From an uncultured Verrucomicrobiota bacterium (GTDB lineage: Bacteria > Verrucomicrobiota > Verrucomicrobiia > Opitutales > Opitutaceae): a stretch of DNA of 64,000 nt. Location: assembly GCA_903876795.1 (NCBI GenBank), contig CAIRBK010000024.1:1-64000 (forward strand), given 5' to 3'. This document shows, piece by piece, positions 32,105 to 40,633 of this stretch; position 1 is the stretch's first letter, and the number at the start of each line of letters is the position of its first letter. A program made the translations under genes and the position numbers. The notes under the pieces were generated by a model. It saw only the letters and a program-made list of their open reading frames with translations. It was not told the DNA's origin and did no database searches.

Positions 32105-32970
32105 ATTACCGTCATCATTATCACGCGGGCAACTTCGCCGACGTGCTCAAACATGCCTTGCTCGTGCGGCTGGTGCGCGCGATGCAGCGCAAGGAACGCG
32201 GTTTCCTCTATGTGGATACGCACGCCGGGCGGGGGCGCTACGATTTGGCTTCGGCCGCGCGGGGCGACACGCTGGAACGCCAGCCCGAGTGGCCCGAGGG
32301 AATCGGTCGCCTGTGGGATCACGCGGACTTGCCCGAAACTCTGGCCGATTATGTCGCTCTGGCCAGGGACTATGACCGGTCCGAAGGCAATCTCGGGGCG
32401 GCCCCCCGCTTTTATCCCGGTTCGCCCCGCCTTGTGCGCGCGCTCGCGCGAACGCAGGACCGGCTGGCGCTTTTTGAGAAGCATCCCGACGAAGCCGGGG
32501 CCTTGCGCGCCGAGTTTGCGCGGTCGGGGGCGGTCGGCATCCAGTCGGCCGACGGCTATGCCGGCCTGCGCGGACAACTGCCTCCGCCGGAGAAACGCGC
32601 GCTGGTGCTGATCGATCCGCCCTTCGAGGCGCAGGACGAGTTTGCGCAGGTATCGAGGGCGGTCGCCGATGCGTTGAAGCGCATGCCGGCGGCCACGATT
32701 GTCGTGTGGTATCCGCTGACCGAGCGCGCGCGGGTGGAGGCGTTTTTTGCCGACCTGAAGGCGCTGGTGTTGCCGCCGACTTGGGCCCTGGAGCTCACGG
32801 TGGTGGGCCCGGCGCACCCCTTGAAGATGAAAGGCTGCGGCCTGGTGGTCATCAACCCGCCGTGGCAGGTGGATCGCGAGATCGAGCCGGCGGCGACGGC
32901 GCTGGCGGGATTGTTGGCACAGGCCCCCGGAGGCCGCGCGGACCTGCGGTGGCTGGTGAATGAAAGTTGA
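32101..32970 (+). CDS. rlmJ: 23S rRNA (adenine(2030)-N6)-methyltransferase RlmJ
   Basis: A 289-aa SAM-dependent methyltransferase starting at GTG 32101, overlapping the previous stop. The N-terminus NYRHHYHAGNFADVLKHA is the nearly invariant RlmJ start. The motif-I region YVDTHAGRGRYDL and the catalytic LIDPPFE (DPPF, the N6-adenine methylase signature) are intact. It methylates A2030 of 23S rRNA (E. coli numbering). It stands next to miaA, another RNA-modification gene, in opposite orientation. Confidence 0.93.
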   Translation: MNYRHHYHAGNFADVLKHALLVRLVRAMQRKERGFLYVDTHAGRGRYDLASAARGDTLERQPEWPEGIGRLWDHADLPETLADYVALARDYDRSEGNLGAAPRFYPGSPRLVRALARTQDRLALFEKHPDEAGALRAEFARSGAVGIQSADGYAGLRGQLPPPEKRALVLIDPPFEAQDEFAQVSRAVADALKRMPAATIVVWYPLTERARVEAFFADLKALVLPPTWALELTVVGPAHPLKMKGCGLVVINPPWQVDREIEPAATALAGLLAQAPGGRADLRWLVNES

Positions 32971-33104
32971 GCCGCCGGCTGGGAATCACGAATGAAGGAT
33001 GGATGCCCGGGGGAGCCTACCGCCGCGTCGGTTTGGGGTCTGCGGCAGAAAGCAGAACGCGCAAAGGGGAACGCTTGCAGGGGTGCCCCCCGCCTTACCT
33101 GAGT

Positions 33105-34016
33105 TTACGCAAACAACTCGGCAACGCAGGTGTCCTTCGCCGCCAGCACGCGATGCTCCGGCAGTTGCGTGCGCAACCAGGTGCGCTGCTTCTTCACCAG
33201 CGCCCGCGTGTTCTTGACGATCTCCGCCGCCAGCGACGCGCGGGGCAGCCCGCCGTCGAGCATGGCCAGCGTCTCCCGGTAACCGATCGCCCGCGAGGCG
33301 CTGGGATTGCGTTCCAGCCCAGCGGCGCGCAGCCGCTCCACTTCGGCCACCAGGCCTTCCGCCAGCATCGCATCGACGCGGCGGGCGATCCGCGCGTTCA
33401 AGTCCTCCGGTTCTCGATCCAGCCGGGTGCAGCGCACGGACCAGTCCGCGAACGGGCCGGGCATGCGCGCAAACTCCGCCGCCAGCGTCGCGAGCGGCCG
33501 GCCCGACGCCCGGCATCGTTCGAGCGCCCGGGTGACCCGTCGCGGGTTCGCCACGTCCAAGCCGCCCAAGCCCTGTGGATTCAGCGCGCGCAACTCCGCG
33601 ACCAACGCCGCGAGACCTTCGGTTTCCAGCTTCGCGGTGACCTCCGCCCGCAACTCTTCCGGCACCGTCACGTCGTCGGCCACCGGCGCAAAAAAACTTT
33701 TCAGGTAAAACCCGCTCCCGCCCGCCACCAGCACGCGTTTCCCGCGCGCCGTGATGTCGGCCACCGCCTCCCGGGCAAGCGCGACGTAGCCGGTCACGTC
33801 CATGCCGGAGTTCACCTCGCCAACATCAATCAGGTGGTGGGGCACGCGGGCGCGTTCCGCCGCCGTGGGTTTGGCCGTGCCGATGTCCATGCCCCGGTAA
33901 AACAACAGCGCGTCGCACGAGACGATCTCCGCGCCGTTGGCCTCCGCCCAGCGCAGGGCCAGCTCGGTCTTGCCGACCGCCGTCGGTCCGGTGAGCACAT
34001 GGATCGTCCCTTTCAT
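33105..34016 (-). CDS. miaA: tRNA dimethylallyltransferase MiaA
   Basis: A 303-aa enzyme from ATG 34016. The P-loop LTGPTAVGKTELAL, the catalytic/substrate segment IVSCDALLFYRGMDIGTAK, the HHLID motif and VAGGSGFYLKSF are typical MiaA sequences. The usual SxQ(V/L)Y is SCDALLFY here, a small variation. It transfers a dimethylallyl group to N6 of A37 in tRNAs that read codons beginning with U. It is on its own on the minus strand, divergent from the GT4 gene at 34162. Confidence 0.95.
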   Translation of the reverse strand: MKGTIHVLTGPTAVGKTELALRWAEANGAEIVSCDALLFYRGMDIGTAKPTAAERARVPHHLIDVGEVNSGMDVTGYVALAREAVADITARGKRVLVAGGSGFYLKSFFAPVADDVTVPEELRAEVTAKLETEGLAALVAELRALNPQGLGGLDVANPRRVTRALERCRASGRPLATLAAEFARMPGPFADWSVRCTRLDREPEDLNARIARRVDAMLAEGLVAEVERLRAAGLERNPSASRAIGYRETLAMLDGGLPRASLAAEIVKNTRALVKKQRTWLRTQLPEHRVLAAKDTCVAELFA

Positions 34017-34161
34017 TCGTGTCCGCCCATTCCTTCGCGCCCTTGGCACCGGAGCGAGCCAAACCTTTCCGCCTCCCTTCTGTTACGGCCGTGTAATATC
34101 CGGGCGGACCGAGCCGTTTGCCCTCGCCCCCGCCGCTACGGATGTTTCCAACGCTCCCTGC

Positions 34162-35331
34162 GTGAACATCGCCCTCGTCACCGAAACCTTCCCTCCCGAG
34201 ATCAACGGCGTGGCCATGACTCTTTCGCACCTTGTCGAGGGCCTCGCCCTGCGCGGCCACCGCGTCACCGTCGTCCGGCCCCGCCAGCATGCCGGGGACA
34301 CGCCTAGGGCCGACGGTCTCCATGCCGAGCTGCTCTGCCCGGGTTTCGCGATCCCTGGCTATGCGTTTCTCCGCGCCGGCCTGCCCGTGCGCGGACGTCT
34401 GCTCAAAGCCTGGGGCGCCGACCGGCCGGACGTCGTGCATGTCGCCACCGAGGGACCGCTCGGTTACGCCGCGCTTTCGGCGGCCGACAAGCTCGGGATC
34501 CCGCTCGCCTCCAGCTTTCACACCAACTTCCACAGTTACAGCCGCCACTACGGCTTCGCCTTCCTCACCCGCCCCGCGCTCGCCTACCTGCGGCATTTCC
34601 ACAATCGCACGCGCATCACGCTCTCCCCCACGGCGGAGCTCAACGCCGAGCTTACCCGCGACGGGTTTAACGGTATGCGCCTGCTCTCCCGCGGGGTGAA
34701 CACCGAGGTGTTTAACCCCGCCCACCGCGACGAATCCCTTCGCCAATCCTGGGGCGCCGGCCCGCAAGACCTCGCCGTCGTCCATGTGAGCCGTCTCGCC
34801 GCCGAGAAAAACTATCCGCTCCTCATCGATGCCTTCGCACGGATCCGCGCCTCCCGGCCCGCCGCCCGCTTCATCATCGTCGGCGACGGACCGCTGCGGC
34901 ACAAGCTGGCCCGCGCCCACCCGTGGATCCGTTTCACCGGTTTCCTGCCGCGCGCCGATCTCGCCCGCCATTACGCCTCCGCCGACGCGTTCCTCTACGC
35001 GAGCATGACCGAGACGTTTGGCAACGTCGTCACCGAGGCGATGGCCAGCGGGCTGCCCGTGCTGGCCTTCGACTACGCCGCGCCCGCCCGCTACATCCGC
35101 ACCGGGGAAAACGGCATCACCGTGCCGTTCGGCGACCGCGACGCCTGGCTGGCCGGCGCCGAGCGCCTTGCGGCCGATTCCGACTTGCGCCGCAGCCTTG
35201 GCGCGGCCGCGCGCCGCACCGCCGACGGCATCTCCTGGACGCATGTCATCGACGGCTTTGAGCGCGACTTGCACGAAGTGGCCGGCCGGCCGCTGGCAAA
35301 CGGCTCGTCTCCGGCTACTGTTACTCCGTGA
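34162..35331 (+). CDS. GT4 glycosyltransferase of the MgtA/PimB-like group
   Basis: A 389-aa GT-B enzyme starting at GTG 34162. The N-terminus NIALVTETFPPEINGVAMTL and SSFHTNFHSYSRHYG are typical of glycosyltransferases that act on glycerolipids (alpha-mannosyl- or glucuronosyl-diacylglycerol enzymes) and sulfolipid SqdX-type enzymes. The EX7E donor site is YASMTETFGNVVTEAMASG. It overlaps the lipid-kinase-like gene by 4 nt (GTGA), which is followed by an LpxH-like phosphatase. A membrane glycolipid role is likely, but donor and lipid are unproven. Confidence 0.9.
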   Translation: MNIALVTETFPPEINGVAMTLSHLVEGLALRGHRVTVVRPRQHAGDTPRADGLHAELLCPGFAIPGYAFLRAGLPVRGRLLKAWGADRPDVVHVATEGPLGYAALSAADKLGIPLASSFHTNFHSYSRHYGFAFLTRPALAYLRHFHNRTRITLSPTAELNAELTRDGFNGMRLLSRGVNTEVFNPAHRDESLRQSWGAGPQDLAVVHVSRLAAEKNYPLLIDAFARIRASRPAARFIIVGDGPLRHKLARAHPWIRFTGFLPRADLARHYASADAFLYASMTETFGNVVTEAMASGLPVLAFDYAAPARYIRTGENGITVPFGDRDAWLAGAERLAADSDLRRSLGAAARRTADGISWTHVIDGFERDLHEVAGRPLANGSSPATVTP

Positions 35332-36212
35332 GCAAGACGCGCTTCATCTTCAACCCGCGCTCGGGGCACAACGCGAGGAAACCCTTCCTGCTTGAACGCG
35401 CCCGCGCCTTCATCCGCGAGCACGCGCTCGACGCCGACGTGGTGCTCACCGAGCGTCCGCGCCACGCCACCGAGCTGGCACGCCGCGCCGTGGAGGACGG
35501 CTGCACCCTCGTCGTCGCCATCGGCGGCGACGGCACGCTCAACGAGGTCGCCGCCGGCCTGGTCGGCACCGACGCGGTCTTCGGCCTGATTCCCTGCGGT
35601 TCGGGCAACGGCCTCGGCCGCCACCTCGGCATCCCCGGACCGGGCAAGGGCGCCTTCCGCACGTTGCTCGAAGGCCGGGTGCGCGTGATCGACACCGGCG
35701 AGGTCAACGGCATCCCGTTTTTCAACGTCATGGGGCTCGGCTTCGACGCCGAGATTGCCGACCGCTTCAACCACCTCACCCGCCGCGGTCTGGCCGCCTA
35801 CGCGCTCACCACGCTGCGCACGCTGTTTCACTACCGCCCGGAAACGTGCCACATCCGCAATGGCGTCGCCTCGCTCGACACGCCCGTCTTTTTGCTCACC
35901 GTCGCCAATTCCGACCAATACGGCAACGACTGCTTCATCGCCCCGGGCGCGTCGGTGGAAGACGGCCAGCTCGATCTCACCGTCATCAAGCGCGCCAATA
36001 TCTTCAACTTCGCCCCGCTCACGGAACGTCTCTTCCGCAAGACCATCGACGGCAGTCCGTCGGTCGTGCGCCTGCGCGGCGACCACTTCACCATCGAGCG
36101 GGCCGCCCCCGGCCTCATCCACACCGACGGCGAGACCCACCCGACCGGCGCCACCCTGGAGATCGTCATACGCCCGCGCAGCCTGCGCATCATGGTGCCC
36201 GCCAAATCGTGA
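35328..36212 (+). CDS. Diacylglycerol/sphingosine kinase-family lipid kinase
   Basis: A 294-aa lipid kinase with GTG start at 35328. The DAGK catalytic fold is shown by RFIFNPRSGHNARK, the nucleotide loop VAIGGDGTLNEVAAGL and IPCGSGNGLGRHLG. The C-terminal beta-rich domain has the MGLGFDAEIADRFN and FFNVMG segments of the YegS/DgkB/sphingosine-kinase group. It phosphorylates a lipid hydroxyl such as diacylglycerol or a long-chain base. It is coupled to the GT4 gene. Given the sphingoid-reductase-like gene at 27372-28184, a long-chain-base substrate is conceivable but untested. Confidence 0.9.
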   Translation: MSKTRFIFNPRSGHNARKPFLLERARAFIREHALDADVVLTERPRHATELARRAVEDGCTLVVAIGGDGTLNEVAAGLVGTDAVFGLIPCGSGNGLGRHLGIPGPGKGAFRTLLEGRVRVIDTGEVNGIPFFNVMGLGFDAEIADRFNHLTRRGLAAYALTTLRTLFHYRPETCHIRNGVASLDTPVFLLTVANSDQYGNDCFIAPGASVEDGQLDLTVIKRANIFNFAPLTERLFRKTIDGSPSVVRLRGDHFTIERAAPGLIHTDGETHPTGATLEIVIRPRSLRIMVPAKS

Positions 36213-36309
36213 GTTCCGCCACGCTCGGCCGGCTTCGCCCGTGACGTTCGCGTGACTTATCTTCCGACCCCCTAGCCACCCCCGGCCGATTTTGTTAGCC
36301 TCCCCGCAG

Positions 36310-37146
36310 ATGGAGACCAAGCCGCTCAAATTCAAGACCATCGTCATCTCCGACGTCCACCTCGGCACGCACGACTGCAAGATCCGTGAAGTGAATCATT
36401 TTCTCAAATACACAAAATCCGAGAAATTGATCCTCAACGGCGACATCATCGACGGCTGGAAACTCAAGCAGGGAGGCCACTGGCCCAAGAGCCACACGCG
36501 TTTCGTCCGCCTCATCCTGAAAAAGCTCGAGAAGAAGGACACCGAGATCGTCTACCTGCGCGGCAACCACGACGACGTGCTAGGCAAGTTCCTGCCCATC
36601 GCCTTTGAGAACCTTGTCATTGTCGAGGACCACGTGCACTGCGGCGTGCGCGGCGACTACTTCGTGCTTCACGGCGACGTCTTCGACACCATCACCAAGA
36701 ACTTCGTGTTTCTCGCCTATGCCGGAGACTGGGGTTACCGAGCGCTCATGCGCCTCAACCGCCTCTACAACAAGTGGCGCGCCTGGCGCGGGAAGGACTA
36801 CTACTCGCTCTCCAAGGCGGTCAAGGCCCGCGTCAAGCAGGCCGTGAACCACGTCTCCCACTTCGAGGACCACATCGCCGAACTTGCCAAAAGCCGCGGC
36901 TGCGTGGGCGTCATGTGCGGCCACATCCACACCGCCGCCGACCGCATGATCGGCGACGTCCATTACCTCAACTCCGGCGACTGGGTCGAATCCCTCACCG
37001 CCGTGGTCGAGCACTTCGACGGCCGGTTCCAGATAATTGATTTCGCGGATTTCCGGAAGCTCTTCCCTCTGGAGGAAGAGGCGGTCGATGCCGAGGAGAG
37101 TCACGCCCCCGCCGTCCAGCTCACACCGCTCCGCGCCACTCCGTGA
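36310..37146 (+). CDS. LpxH-like UDP-2,3-diacylglucosamine diphosphatase family metallophosphoesterase
   Basis: A 278-aa calcineurin-like phosphoesterase from ATG 36310. The metal-site blocks are all present: VISDVHLGTHD, LILNGDIIDGWKL, YLRGNHDDVLGK, FVLHGDVFD and VMCGHIHTAA. It belongs to the LpxH-like branch (COG2908), which removes UMP from UDP-2,3-diacylglucosamine in lipid A synthesis or acts on related lipid pyrophosphates. lpxA and lpxC are close by (38356-40489), so a role as the missing LpxH step is reasonable. It lies 97 bp after the lipid-kinase gene, probably in the same operon. Confidence 0.85.
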   Translation: METKPLKFKTIVISDVHLGTHDCKIREVNHFLKYTKSEKLILNGDIIDGWKLKQGGHWPKSHTRFVRLILKKLEKKDTEIVYLRGNHDDVLGKFLPIAFENLVIVEDHVHCGVRGDYFVLHGDVFDTITKNFVFLAYAGDWGYRALMRLNRLYNKWRAWRGKDYYSLSKAVKARVKQAVNHVSHFEDHIAELAKSRGCVGVMCGHIHTAADRMIGDVHYLNSGDWVESLTAVVEHFDGRFQIIDFADFRKLFPLEEEAVDAEESHAPAVQLTPLRATP

Positions 37147-37177
37147 AGGCCGGGGCGGCAAAATATTCCGGCCGGGT

Positions 37178-37193
37178 TGGCACGCGGGCTGCA
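37178..37193 (+). promoter_or_regulatory. Sigma-54 (RpoN) promoter match upstream of hsp20
   Basis: TGGCACGCGGGCTGCA matches the sigma-54 consensus TGGCACG-N4-TTGCA at every fixed position except one (C for the first T of the -12 element), with the GG and GC dinucleotides at the required 10-bp separation. The predicted transcript would begin near 37204 and run into the small frame at 37219 and the Hsp20 gene at 37464. The activator site is not identified. Confidence 0.55.
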
Positions 37194-37218
37194 TAATGTG
37201 TTTCAATCTTACCCAACC

Positions 37219-37359
37219 ATGAAACGGACCACCCAACATCTCCGCAGCGACATCCGCACTTCGACCACGAAGGCCGGTGTCCAATGCCGCGGCTGGATGC
37301 AACCGTCCATGGTCCAACGTTGGTGCAAAAACCAACCGGGCACGGGCACTCGGGATTAA
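37219..37359 (+). CDS. Possible 46-aa leader peptide or small protein
   Basis: An ATG frame beginning about 15 nt after the predicted sigma-54 transcript start and ending at TAA 37357-37359. The peptide is basic with two Cys and two Trp (VQCRGWMQPSMVQRWCKN). It has no Shine-Dalgarno sequence and no recognised relatives. Its placement in the leader of the Hsp20 transcript is the only argument for it being translated. Confidence 0.25.
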   Translation: MKRTTQHLRSDIRTSTTKAGVQCRGWMQPSMVQRWCKNQPGTGTRD

Positions 37360-37463
37360 ACGGTCGGTCTTACCACCGCATTTGAAGTCATCCTGATGAA
37401 GCCCGGAGGCCCCAAGCCGCCAGGAAGCCACCGCACTTTCCCAAATTTCCCTTTTTTCTGCTT

Positions 37464-37874
37464 ATGAACACCATCATCCGCCCGCTTCAGACCCCCGATC
37501 ATAAAAACACCGGCCGGGCGTCCAACGCCGACTGTGTTCCCACCCGCAAGCCCCACTACGACTGCCAGGAGAAGGACAACGCCCTGCAGGTCGTGATCTA
37601 CGTCCCCGGCGTGGATTCCTCAGGCGTAGAGATCACGACGCGCGGCCCCGACCTGCTGGTTACCGCGCGCAAGACCCACTTTGTTCGCGTCAATTTCAAC
37701 GCCCTCAATCTTGAGGGGGTTCAGCAGGACTACCGCTTGAGCCTCCGCTTGGGTCGCGGGTTGGATTACACCGCGCTCGAGGCCGAAATCCACGACGGTG
37801 TACTTACCCTCCGCATCCCCAAGAAGCAGGCCGTCGCCTTCCCCGCGCGCGGCGAACTTTCCCGGGTTGCCTGA
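37464..37874 (+). CDS. Hsp20/alpha-crystallin family small heat-shock protein
   Basis: A 136-aa protein with an alpha-crystallin domain of about 90 residues: ALQVVIYVPGVDSSGVEI, LLVTARKTHF, YRLSLRLGRGLDYTALEAEI and the end motif GVLTLRIPKKQ, close to the family's A-x-x-x-GVL-x-(I/L)-x-(I/V)-P. The N-terminal arm is about 35 residues and Pro/Thr-rich; the C-terminal tail lacks a clear IXI motif. Such proteins bind unfolding proteins without ATP. The gene has a 260-nt leader from the predicted sigma-54 start and no obvious Shine-Dalgarno sequence. Confidence 0.88.
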   Translation: MNTIIRPLQTPDHKNTGRASNADCVPTRKPHYDCQEKDNALQVVIYVPGVDSSGVEITTRGPDLLVTARKTHFVRVNFNALNLEGVQQDYRLSLRLGRGLDYTALEAEIHDGVLTLRIPKKQAVAFPARGELSRVA

Positions 37875-37886
37875 TCCTTCCAGCGC

Positions 37887-37902
37887 CCCGCCCGTCGGCG
37901 GG
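37887..37902 (+). terminator. Short GC hairpin after hsp20
   Basis: CCCGCC and GGCGGG form a 6-bp stem with a 4-nt loop 13 bp after the Hsp20 stop. Only a short, interrupted T-run (GGGGTTTTAG) follows, so it is a weak terminator candidate; the element at 37961-38025 is stronger. Confidence 0.3.
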
Positions 37903-37960
37903 AATGGGGTTTTAGAGATTAATGCAGAGCCACTGGGGGGCGATGTGTCATGATTCATCT

Positions 37961-38025
37961 GCCCCCTGCGGACGGGTGGGGTGGGCGAGAGGGCGGGGAC
38001 CGCTGCTTGTGGGGGCCTCTTTTTT
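37961..38025 (+). terminator. Terminator-like hairpin enclosing a G-quadruplex motif
   Basis: GCCCCC (37961-37966) can pair with GGGGGC (38011-38016), and GCGG (37968-37971) with CCGC (38000-38003); six Ts follow at 38020-38025. The loop region 37974-37998 holds five runs of three or four Gs separated by 1, 1, 5 and 1 nt, a canonical G-quadruplex motif on the plus (transcribed-sense) strand. It would end or regulate the Hsp20 transcript. Confidence 0.4.
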
Positions 38026-38097
38026 CGTTTCCGATGAATTTCCGGCTTAACGTTTCGGATTTGGGGTCGATTAACTCTTCCCAGCTTTACCCCGGTC

Positions 38098-38283
38098 ATG
38101 ATTATCCAGCCCCATAACCTCCCCCCAAAGCCCCCCGTCTCGTTCGAAGCCTCCGCCCACTTTGATGTCCAGTGGGGCAAACCCGTTTTCCGAGCCCCGG
38201 ATCTTCCGTCCAAGGTGAACGTCCAAGCCGTGATTCCGTTTTCCGCCCACCGCGTCACCGACGCCCGTCGGCCCGCCAAATAA
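38098..38283 (+). CDS. Possible 61-aa small protein
   Basis: An ATG-started frame (MIIQPHNLPPKPPVSFEA) encoding a Pro-rich soluble peptide with a plausible strand pattern (AHFDVQWGKPVFRAPD; VNVQAVIPFSAHRV). It has no recognised family and no clear Shine-Dalgarno. It stands alone between the hsp20 terminator and the convergent lpxA gene. The upstream 70 bp is AT-richer than average and could hold a promoter. Confidence 0.3.
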   Translation: MIIQPHNLPPKPPVSFEASAHFDVQWGKPVFRAPDLPSKVNVQAVIPFSAHRVTDARRPAK

Positions 38284-38355
38284 TCAGGCCCGGTCGCCCT
38301 CCGGCGGTCATAAACGGCCGGCCGGTGCACCGCTTCTCCGTTGGTGGATACTCGC

Positions 38356-39147
38356 TTACGTGCCCGCCCCGGGGGCCATACCGCGTTCGCTCTTGGCGGC
38401 AAACGCCAAGATGCGTCGAAACTCATCGCTGGCCGCCTCTTCGTGGGCGGACAGCTTTTCCAGGGCCTGCGTGCGGTTCAGCCCTTCACGGAAAAGCGTG
38501 CGGTAGATCTGCTTCACCCGCTCGATGCGCTCGGGGATGAAGCCGTTGCGCTCCAGACCCACCTTGTTGATCGCGCGGATGACGGCCGGTTGTCCGTCGG
38601 CGATGAAGAACGGCGCCACGTCTTGCACGACCTTGGCGTAGCCGCTGATCATCGCATAGGAGCCGACCCGGCAGAACTGGTGCACGCCGGAGTGCGCGCC
38701 GAAAACGACATGGTCTTCCACGATCACGTGTCCCGCCAGCCCGGAGCCGTTGCTGGCGACCACATGACTGCCCACGATGCAGTCGTGCGCGATATGGCAG
38801 TGGGCCAGGAAGACGTTGTCGTCGCCCATCACCGTCAAGTCTCCGTCGTTGGTGGCCGCGTGCACGGTCACGTATTCACGAAACACGTTGCGGGAGCCGA
38901 TGCGCACGCCCGGGTTGCCGCCCTTGTATTTGAGGTCCTGCGTCTTGCCCCCGATGTTGGCGTAGGGGAAGACCTCGCAGCCTGCGCCGAGATGCGTGTT
39001 GCCCTCCACCGATGCGTGGTGGTGCAGGCGGGTGCCTGCGCCGAGGTGCACGCCGGCGCCGACGTAGGCGAACGGGCCGATCTCTACATCGGCACCGAGT
39101 TCGGCGCCAGGCTCGACCAGGGCGGAGGGATGAATGCGGGCGGACAT
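38356..39147 (-). CDS. lpxA: Acyl-ACP--UDP-N-acetylglucosamine O-acyltransferase LpxA
   Basis: A 263-aa enzyme from ATG 39147. The first ~190 residues are a left-handed beta-helix of hexapeptide repeats (IHPSALVEPGAELGADVEIG, VHLGAGTRLHHHA), with catalytic His in AHCHIAHDCIVG and the IGGKTQDLKYKGG substrate segment. A helical C-terminal domain follows (ERIERVKQIYRTLFREGLN). It performs the first acylation of lipid A synthesis. It lies 13 bp after the lpxC-fabZ gene, matching the conserved order lpxC/fabZ-lpxA. Confidence 0.96.
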   Translation of the reverse strand: MSARIHPSALVEPGAELGADVEIGPFAYVGAGVHLGAGTRLHHHASVEGNTHLGAGCEVFPYANIGGKTQDLKYKGGNPGVRIGSRNVFREYVTVHAATNDGDLTVMGDDNVFLAHCHIAHDCIVGSHVVASNGSGLAGHVIVEDHVVFGAHSGVHQFCRVGSYAMISGYAKVVQDVAPFFIADGQPAVIRAINKVGLERNGFIPERIERVKQIYRTLFREGLNRTQALEKLSAHEEAASDEFRRILAFAAKSERGMAPGAGT

Positions 39148-39160
39148 GACGGGTGGGCGC

Positions 39161-40489
39161 TTAATCGACTTCGCTGGAGTCAAGTATGGCGAACATCAGC
39201 TCGGCCGAGGAGACGACGGTGCCGTCCACGGTGCAGTTGCACTCGGCCTGGGCGAGTTTGGCGCCGCGGGATTTGATGATCTTGGCGTTGATGATGATCT
39301 GGTCGCCGGGGCGCACCGGCTTGCGAAACTTCACGCGGTCGGCGCTCATGAAGAGCGAGGTTTTGCCTTCGCTGCTGCCGCGGCGGAGCATGAGAATGCC
39401 GGCCGCCTGGGCCATGGATTCGAGCTGGAGCACCCCCGGCATCACCGGATTGCCCGGGAAATGCCCCTGGAAAAACGGCTCGTTGATGGTGACGTTCTTG
39501 ATGGCTACGAGTTCATCCTCCCCGATGAACTCGACCACGCGGTCGATCATGACGAACGGGTAGCGGTGGGGCAGCGTGTCGAGGATGCGCCGCACATCCA
39601 GCTCGGTCTCGGTGGGCAGGACCTTGGCGGGGCGGGGCTTTTTCTTCGGCCCCTTGCGTTTCTCCTCCAGCTTGGCGAAGAGCAGCTTGGTAAGCTCGGC
39701 GTTGATGGCGTGGCCGGGACGGGTTGCGATGATGTGGGCCTTGAGCGGCAGGCCCAGGAGCACGATGTCGCCGATGATATCGAGGATCTTGTGGCGCACG
39801 AACTCGTCCTTGAAGCGCAGGCCCTCCTTCGAGAGCACCTTGTCGCCCTTGATGACGACGGCGCAGTCGAGAGAGCCGCCCTTGATCTTGCCCAGCTTGA
39901 GCAGTTCCTCGATGTCCTCGTAAACGGTGAACGTGCGCGAGGCGGCCACTTGCGTCATGTAGACGTCGGGATCGATGGTGAGCGTCAGGTGTTGCGTGTG
40001 GATGCCGCGGTCGTCGGACGAGGTGCAGGTGATCTTGAGATCGTCGCAGGGCAGGGCGATGACCGTGGAGTTGCCCCGGGTGACGGAGACGGGCTCCTCA
40101 AGCGTGAAATACTCGCGGTCCTTGTCCTGCTCGACCGGCTCGCCTTCCAGGATGAGGTTCACGAAGGGCTTGGCCGAGCCGTCCATGATCGGCGGCTCGG
40201 AGGAGTCGATCTCCACCAGCACGTTGTCGACCCCGCAGCCGCTGAGGGCGCTCAGCACATGCTCCACCAGGTGGATTTTGGTGTGGCCGTCCTGCACCGT
40301 GGTGTTGCGCACGAGGTCGCCGATCAGCTCGATGCGCGGCTTCACCTCGGGCTGACCGGGCAGGTCCGTGCGCTTGAACACGATGCCGTGGCCCGCAGGT
40401 GCGGGCTTGAAGGTCATGTTGACGGGGTTGCCGGTGTGCAGGCCGTTGCCCTGGACGGACACGGCGCGCGCGAGCGTGCGTTGTTTCAT
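39161..40489 (-). CDS. lpxC/fabZ: Bifunctional LpxC deacetylase / FabZ dehydratase fusion
   Basis: A 442-aa two-enzyme protein from ATG 40489. Residues 1 to about 285 are LpxC, the zinc deacetylase committing UDP-GlcNAc to lipid A: zinc ligands His77 ([10 protein letters not shown]), His233 and Asp237 ([11 protein letters not shown]), with active-site His260. A basic linker ([15 protein letters not shown]) joins it to FabZ, the 3-hydroxyacyl-ACP dehydratase, with hot-dog fold [13 protein letters not shown] and catalytic His343 and Glu357 ([16 protein letters not shown]). The same fusion is known in Bacteroidetes and some other groups and couples acyl-chain supply with lipid A commitment. lpxA follows. 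Confidence 0.96.
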   Translation of the reverse strand: MKQRTLARAVSVQGNGLHTGNPVNMTFKPAPAGHGIVFKRTDLPGQPEVKPRIELIGDLVRNTTVQDGHTKIHLVEHVLSALSGCGVDNVLVEIDSSEPPIMDGSAKPFVNLILEGEPVEQDKDREYFTLEEPVSVTRGNSTVIALPCDDLKITCTSSDDRGIHTQHLTLTIDPDVYMTQVAASRTFTVYEDIEELLKLGKIKGGSLDCAVVIKGDKVLSKEGLRFKDEFVRHKILDIIGDIVLLGLPLKAHIIATRPGHAINAELTKLLFAKLEEKRKGPKKKPRPAKVLPTETELDVRRILDTLPHRYPFVMIDRVVEFIGEDELVAIKNVTINEPFFQGHFPGNPVMPGVLQLESMAQAAGILMLRRGSSEGKTSLFMSADRVKFRKPVRPGDQIIINAKIIKSRGAKLAQAECNCTVDGTVVSSAELMFAILDSSEVD

Positions 40490-40633
40490 AGAAAGTTGAA
40501 TCCGGCAGCGTGCCAAAACCTTGGCGGCGAGTGCAAGCGCCGAGTCCGCCCGCCCGCACACTTGACACTCCATCGGCGGGGCGGTTACTCAAATCCCCTT
40601 TCACAACTCGAACCCTTCGACGCTTACATCGAC

